From positions 1 through 18,394 of the forward strand of contig CALJVK010000012.1 in the NCBI GenBank assembly GCA_937773465.1: a DNA stretch of 18,394 nucleotides, in the 5' to 3' direction. The notes beneath the pieces are model-generated. The model saw only the letters and a list, made by a program, of their open reading frames with translations, had not been told where the DNA came from and did no database searches. The DNA comes from an uncultured Flavobacteriaceae bacterium. GTDB taxonomy: Bacteria; Bacteroidota; Bacteroidia; Flavobacteriales; Flavobacteriaceae. Below are positions 16,787-18,394 of this stretch, piece after piece. The first letter of the stretch is position 1, and every line of letters starts with the position of its first letter. The position numbers and the translations under genes were made by a program.

Positions 16787-17242
16787 AACCTTTTTTTTAA
16801 GCTCTTCTTTGAATTTTAAAATTTTATTTAAAACCTTTTCGTTATTACTTCCTATAATTTTAGCAGCTAATATTCCTGCATTTTTCCCTCCGTTAAGAGC
16901 AACTGTTCCTACAGGAACTCCACTAGGCATTTGAAGAATTGATAATACTGAATCCCATCCGTCAATAGAGTTTCTTGATTTAATTGGAACTCCAATGACA
17001 GGAAGAGGTGTAATTGAAGCCATCATTCCAGGAAGATGTGCCGCTCCACCAGCACCAGCTATAATTACTGTATATCCGTTTTTATGAGCATTTTTCCCAT
17101 ATTCCATCATTTTTTCAGGAGTTCTGTGAGCAGAGACTATATCAACATCATTTTCAATCCCAAATTCATTTAAAATATCGATTGCTTCTTGCATAATTGG
17201 AAGATCTGATTTACTTCCCATGATAACACCAACTTTTGCCAT
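16766..17242 (-). CDS. purE: 5-(carboxyamino)imidazole ribonucleotide mutase PurE (class I)
   Basis: Cytoplasmic enzyme of de novo purine synthesis that rearranges N5-CAIR to CAIR. The 158 residues have the class I landmarks: MGSKSD at 8-13 for phosphate binding, SAHRTP at 37-42, AGAGGAAHLPGM and the PLPVIGVP segment. It starts 5 nt after the purK stop on the same strand, so the pair is one operon and the products act in series. Its last seven codons and stop overlap the end of the convergent membrane-protein gene. Length and motifs are normal. Confidence 0.95.
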   Translation of the reverse strand: MAKVGVIMGSKSDLPIMQEAIDILNEFGIENDVDIVSAHRTPEKMMEYGKNAHKNGYTVIIAGAGGAAHLPGMMASITPLPVIGVPIKSRNSIDGWDSVLSILQMPSGVPVGTVALNGGKNAGILAAKIIGSNNEKVLNKILKFKEELKKKVLNDSSK

Positions 17243-17247
17243 AATAA

Positions 17248-18382
17248 TTATGTTTTTACTTTAACTAATTCTTTGATTTTTTTAGCTTTTTTTAATACAT
17301 TTTCTAAATTAGAACCTAACACAGTAGCATGTCCCATCTTTCTATTGGGTTTTGTTTTGTGTTTTCCATATATATGAAGTTTTACATTGTCAATTAACAT
17401 AGCTTCTTTGATGCCCTCATACACAACCTGACCTTCATAACCCAATCCACCTACTAAGTTAATCATAATTGCATAAAAATTTGATTTTGAAGAGCCAAGT
17501 GGTAAATCTAGTATAGAATTAATATGTTGATCAAACTGAGAATTTCTACAATTTTCAATTGAATAATGTGCGCTATTGTGAGGTCTAGGTGCTACTTCGT
17601 TGATTAAAATCTCATTATCGTTGGTTAAAAACATTTCAACTGCAAGCAACCCGACTTGTTTAAATGATTCGGAAACTTTTAATGCTAGTTTTTTTGCCTT
17701 TTCATTTATTTCAGAACTTATTTGTGCAGGACATAACACATATTCAACTTGATTTGAAATCTCATTGAACATCATTTCAACTATTGGAAAAATTTCAATT
17801 TGCCCACTTTTATTTCTTGCTATAGTTGTAGCTAATTCCTTTTTGAATGGAATAAGATCTTCTATAATAAACTCGGTTTCAGGCAAGTTTTTAATATCAT
17901 CTTTTGATTTCAAAATTTTAACTCCGTATCCATCATAACCGAATTTAGTCTTCTTCCAAACACATGGGTATTTAATAGTGTCTAAATCTTTTAATGATTT
18001 GTAGTGCTTATAATTTGCAGTTGGAATACCATTTTTTATAAAAAATTTTTTTTGAGTGGATTTGTCCTGAATAATTTTTAAAGTTTTAGAATCAGGATAT
18101 ACTTTTATTCCCTCTGATTCTAACTTTTCTAATGCATTTACATTAACATGTTCAATTTCATAAGTAACCAAATCACATTCTTTTCCAAAATCATATACTG
18201 TATCAAAATCCATTAATGGACCTTTTGTGAATTTAGAACAGATTTCTTTACATGGTGAATCATCGCTAGGATCAAGAATATTAGTTTTTATACTTAATCT
18301 AGAAGTGACTTGTAGTAACATTTTACCAAGTTGTCCGCCACCTAAGAATACCTAGGGTAAAATCTGCCGAAGAATAATTCAT
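17248..18382 (-). CDS. purK: 5-(carboxyamino)imidazole ribonucleotide synthase PurK (one frameshift near the N-terminus)
   Basis: ATP-grasp enzyme that carboxylates AIR to N5-CAIR with bicarbonate and ATP; PurE uses its product. The true start is the ATG at 18382, giving MNYSSADFTLGILGGGQLGK, the nucleotide-binding Gly-rich start, but an extra A (a T at 18343 on the plus strand) inside GILGGG breaks the frame. From about 18321 the frame is clean through DPSDDSPC, the CVWKKTKFGYDGYG ATP-grasp lysine and glycine loop, and NEVAPRPHNSAHYSIE with the metal-binding Glu and Asn. Repaired length is 377 residues, normal for PurK. The break near the window end is probably a sequence error. Confidence 0.93.
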
Positions 18383-18394
18383 ACAAATGATTGT

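Noticed and set aside
1..18394. Mobile element, CRISPR array or defence island
   Set aside because: No transposase, integrase, direct-repeat array, tRNA attachment site or defence-type protein was seen; nearly all genes belong to core metabolism, envelope or translation families.

Overview
The window looks like a chromosomal segment of a streamlined, AT-rich member of the Bacteroidota, most likely a marine flavobacterium. Four things point there: GldJ and PorV (gliding and type IX secretion proteins restricted to this phylum) sit side by side next to murF; a strong Shine-Dalgarno sequence stands before rpsU, a known Bacteroidia peculiarity; a TAnnTTTG-type -7 box lies before the pdh genes; and intergenic gaps are tiny, with two tail-to-tail gene pairs that abut or overlap. 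No tRNA, rRNA, CRISPR array or insertion sequence was seen.

Layout. (1) 1-530, plus strand: tail of an unidentified charged protein, then rpsU (ribosomal protein bS21) and a small cold-shock protein. (2) 575-3191, minus strand: gldJ followed by murF, whose C-terminal domain is missing. (3) 3293-4421, plus strand: porV, divergent from gldJ. (4) 4467-10342, plus strand: a promoter-like box, a hairpin, and a tightly packed six-gene unit: pyruvate dehydrogenase E1 alpha (pdhA), E2 with two lipoyl domains (pdhC), a short-chain dehydrogenase, a SprT-like zinc protein, a small cytidylyl/adenylyltransferase and a DUF389 membrane protein. (5) 10343-15836, minus strand: glycine decarboxylase (gcvP), a ketoacyl-ACP synthase III-like enzyme, an MlaE-type permease and its MlaF-type ATPase. 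(6) 15962-16786, plus strand: a UbiA-like membrane protein. (7) 16766-18382, minus strand: purK then purE, the two-step conversion of AIR to CAIR in purine synthesis.

How the genes fit together: the pdh pair feeds acetyl-CoA synthesis, GcvP starts the glycine cleavage system, and MlaE/MlaF form the core of a lipid transporter at the envelope. GldJ and PorV belong to the gliding/type IX secretion apparatus. PdhB, PorU, the substrate-binding MlaD-type subunit and the other glycine-cleavage proteins are not in the window.

Sequence quality is uneven. About 1-3,830, 13,900-15,300 and 18,340-18,382 carry many one-base indels inside otherwise well-conserved genes (rpsU, csp, murF, gldJ, porV, gcvP, purK), whereas 3,830-13,900 and 15,300-18,340 are free of visible frame breaks. 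Essential genes are hit, so I read most of these as sequence error rather than gene decay. At least six of the insertions share one context (an A added between TT and G on the coding strand), which looks systematic. The loss of the last ~95 residues of MurF is different and may be a real or assembly rearrangement.
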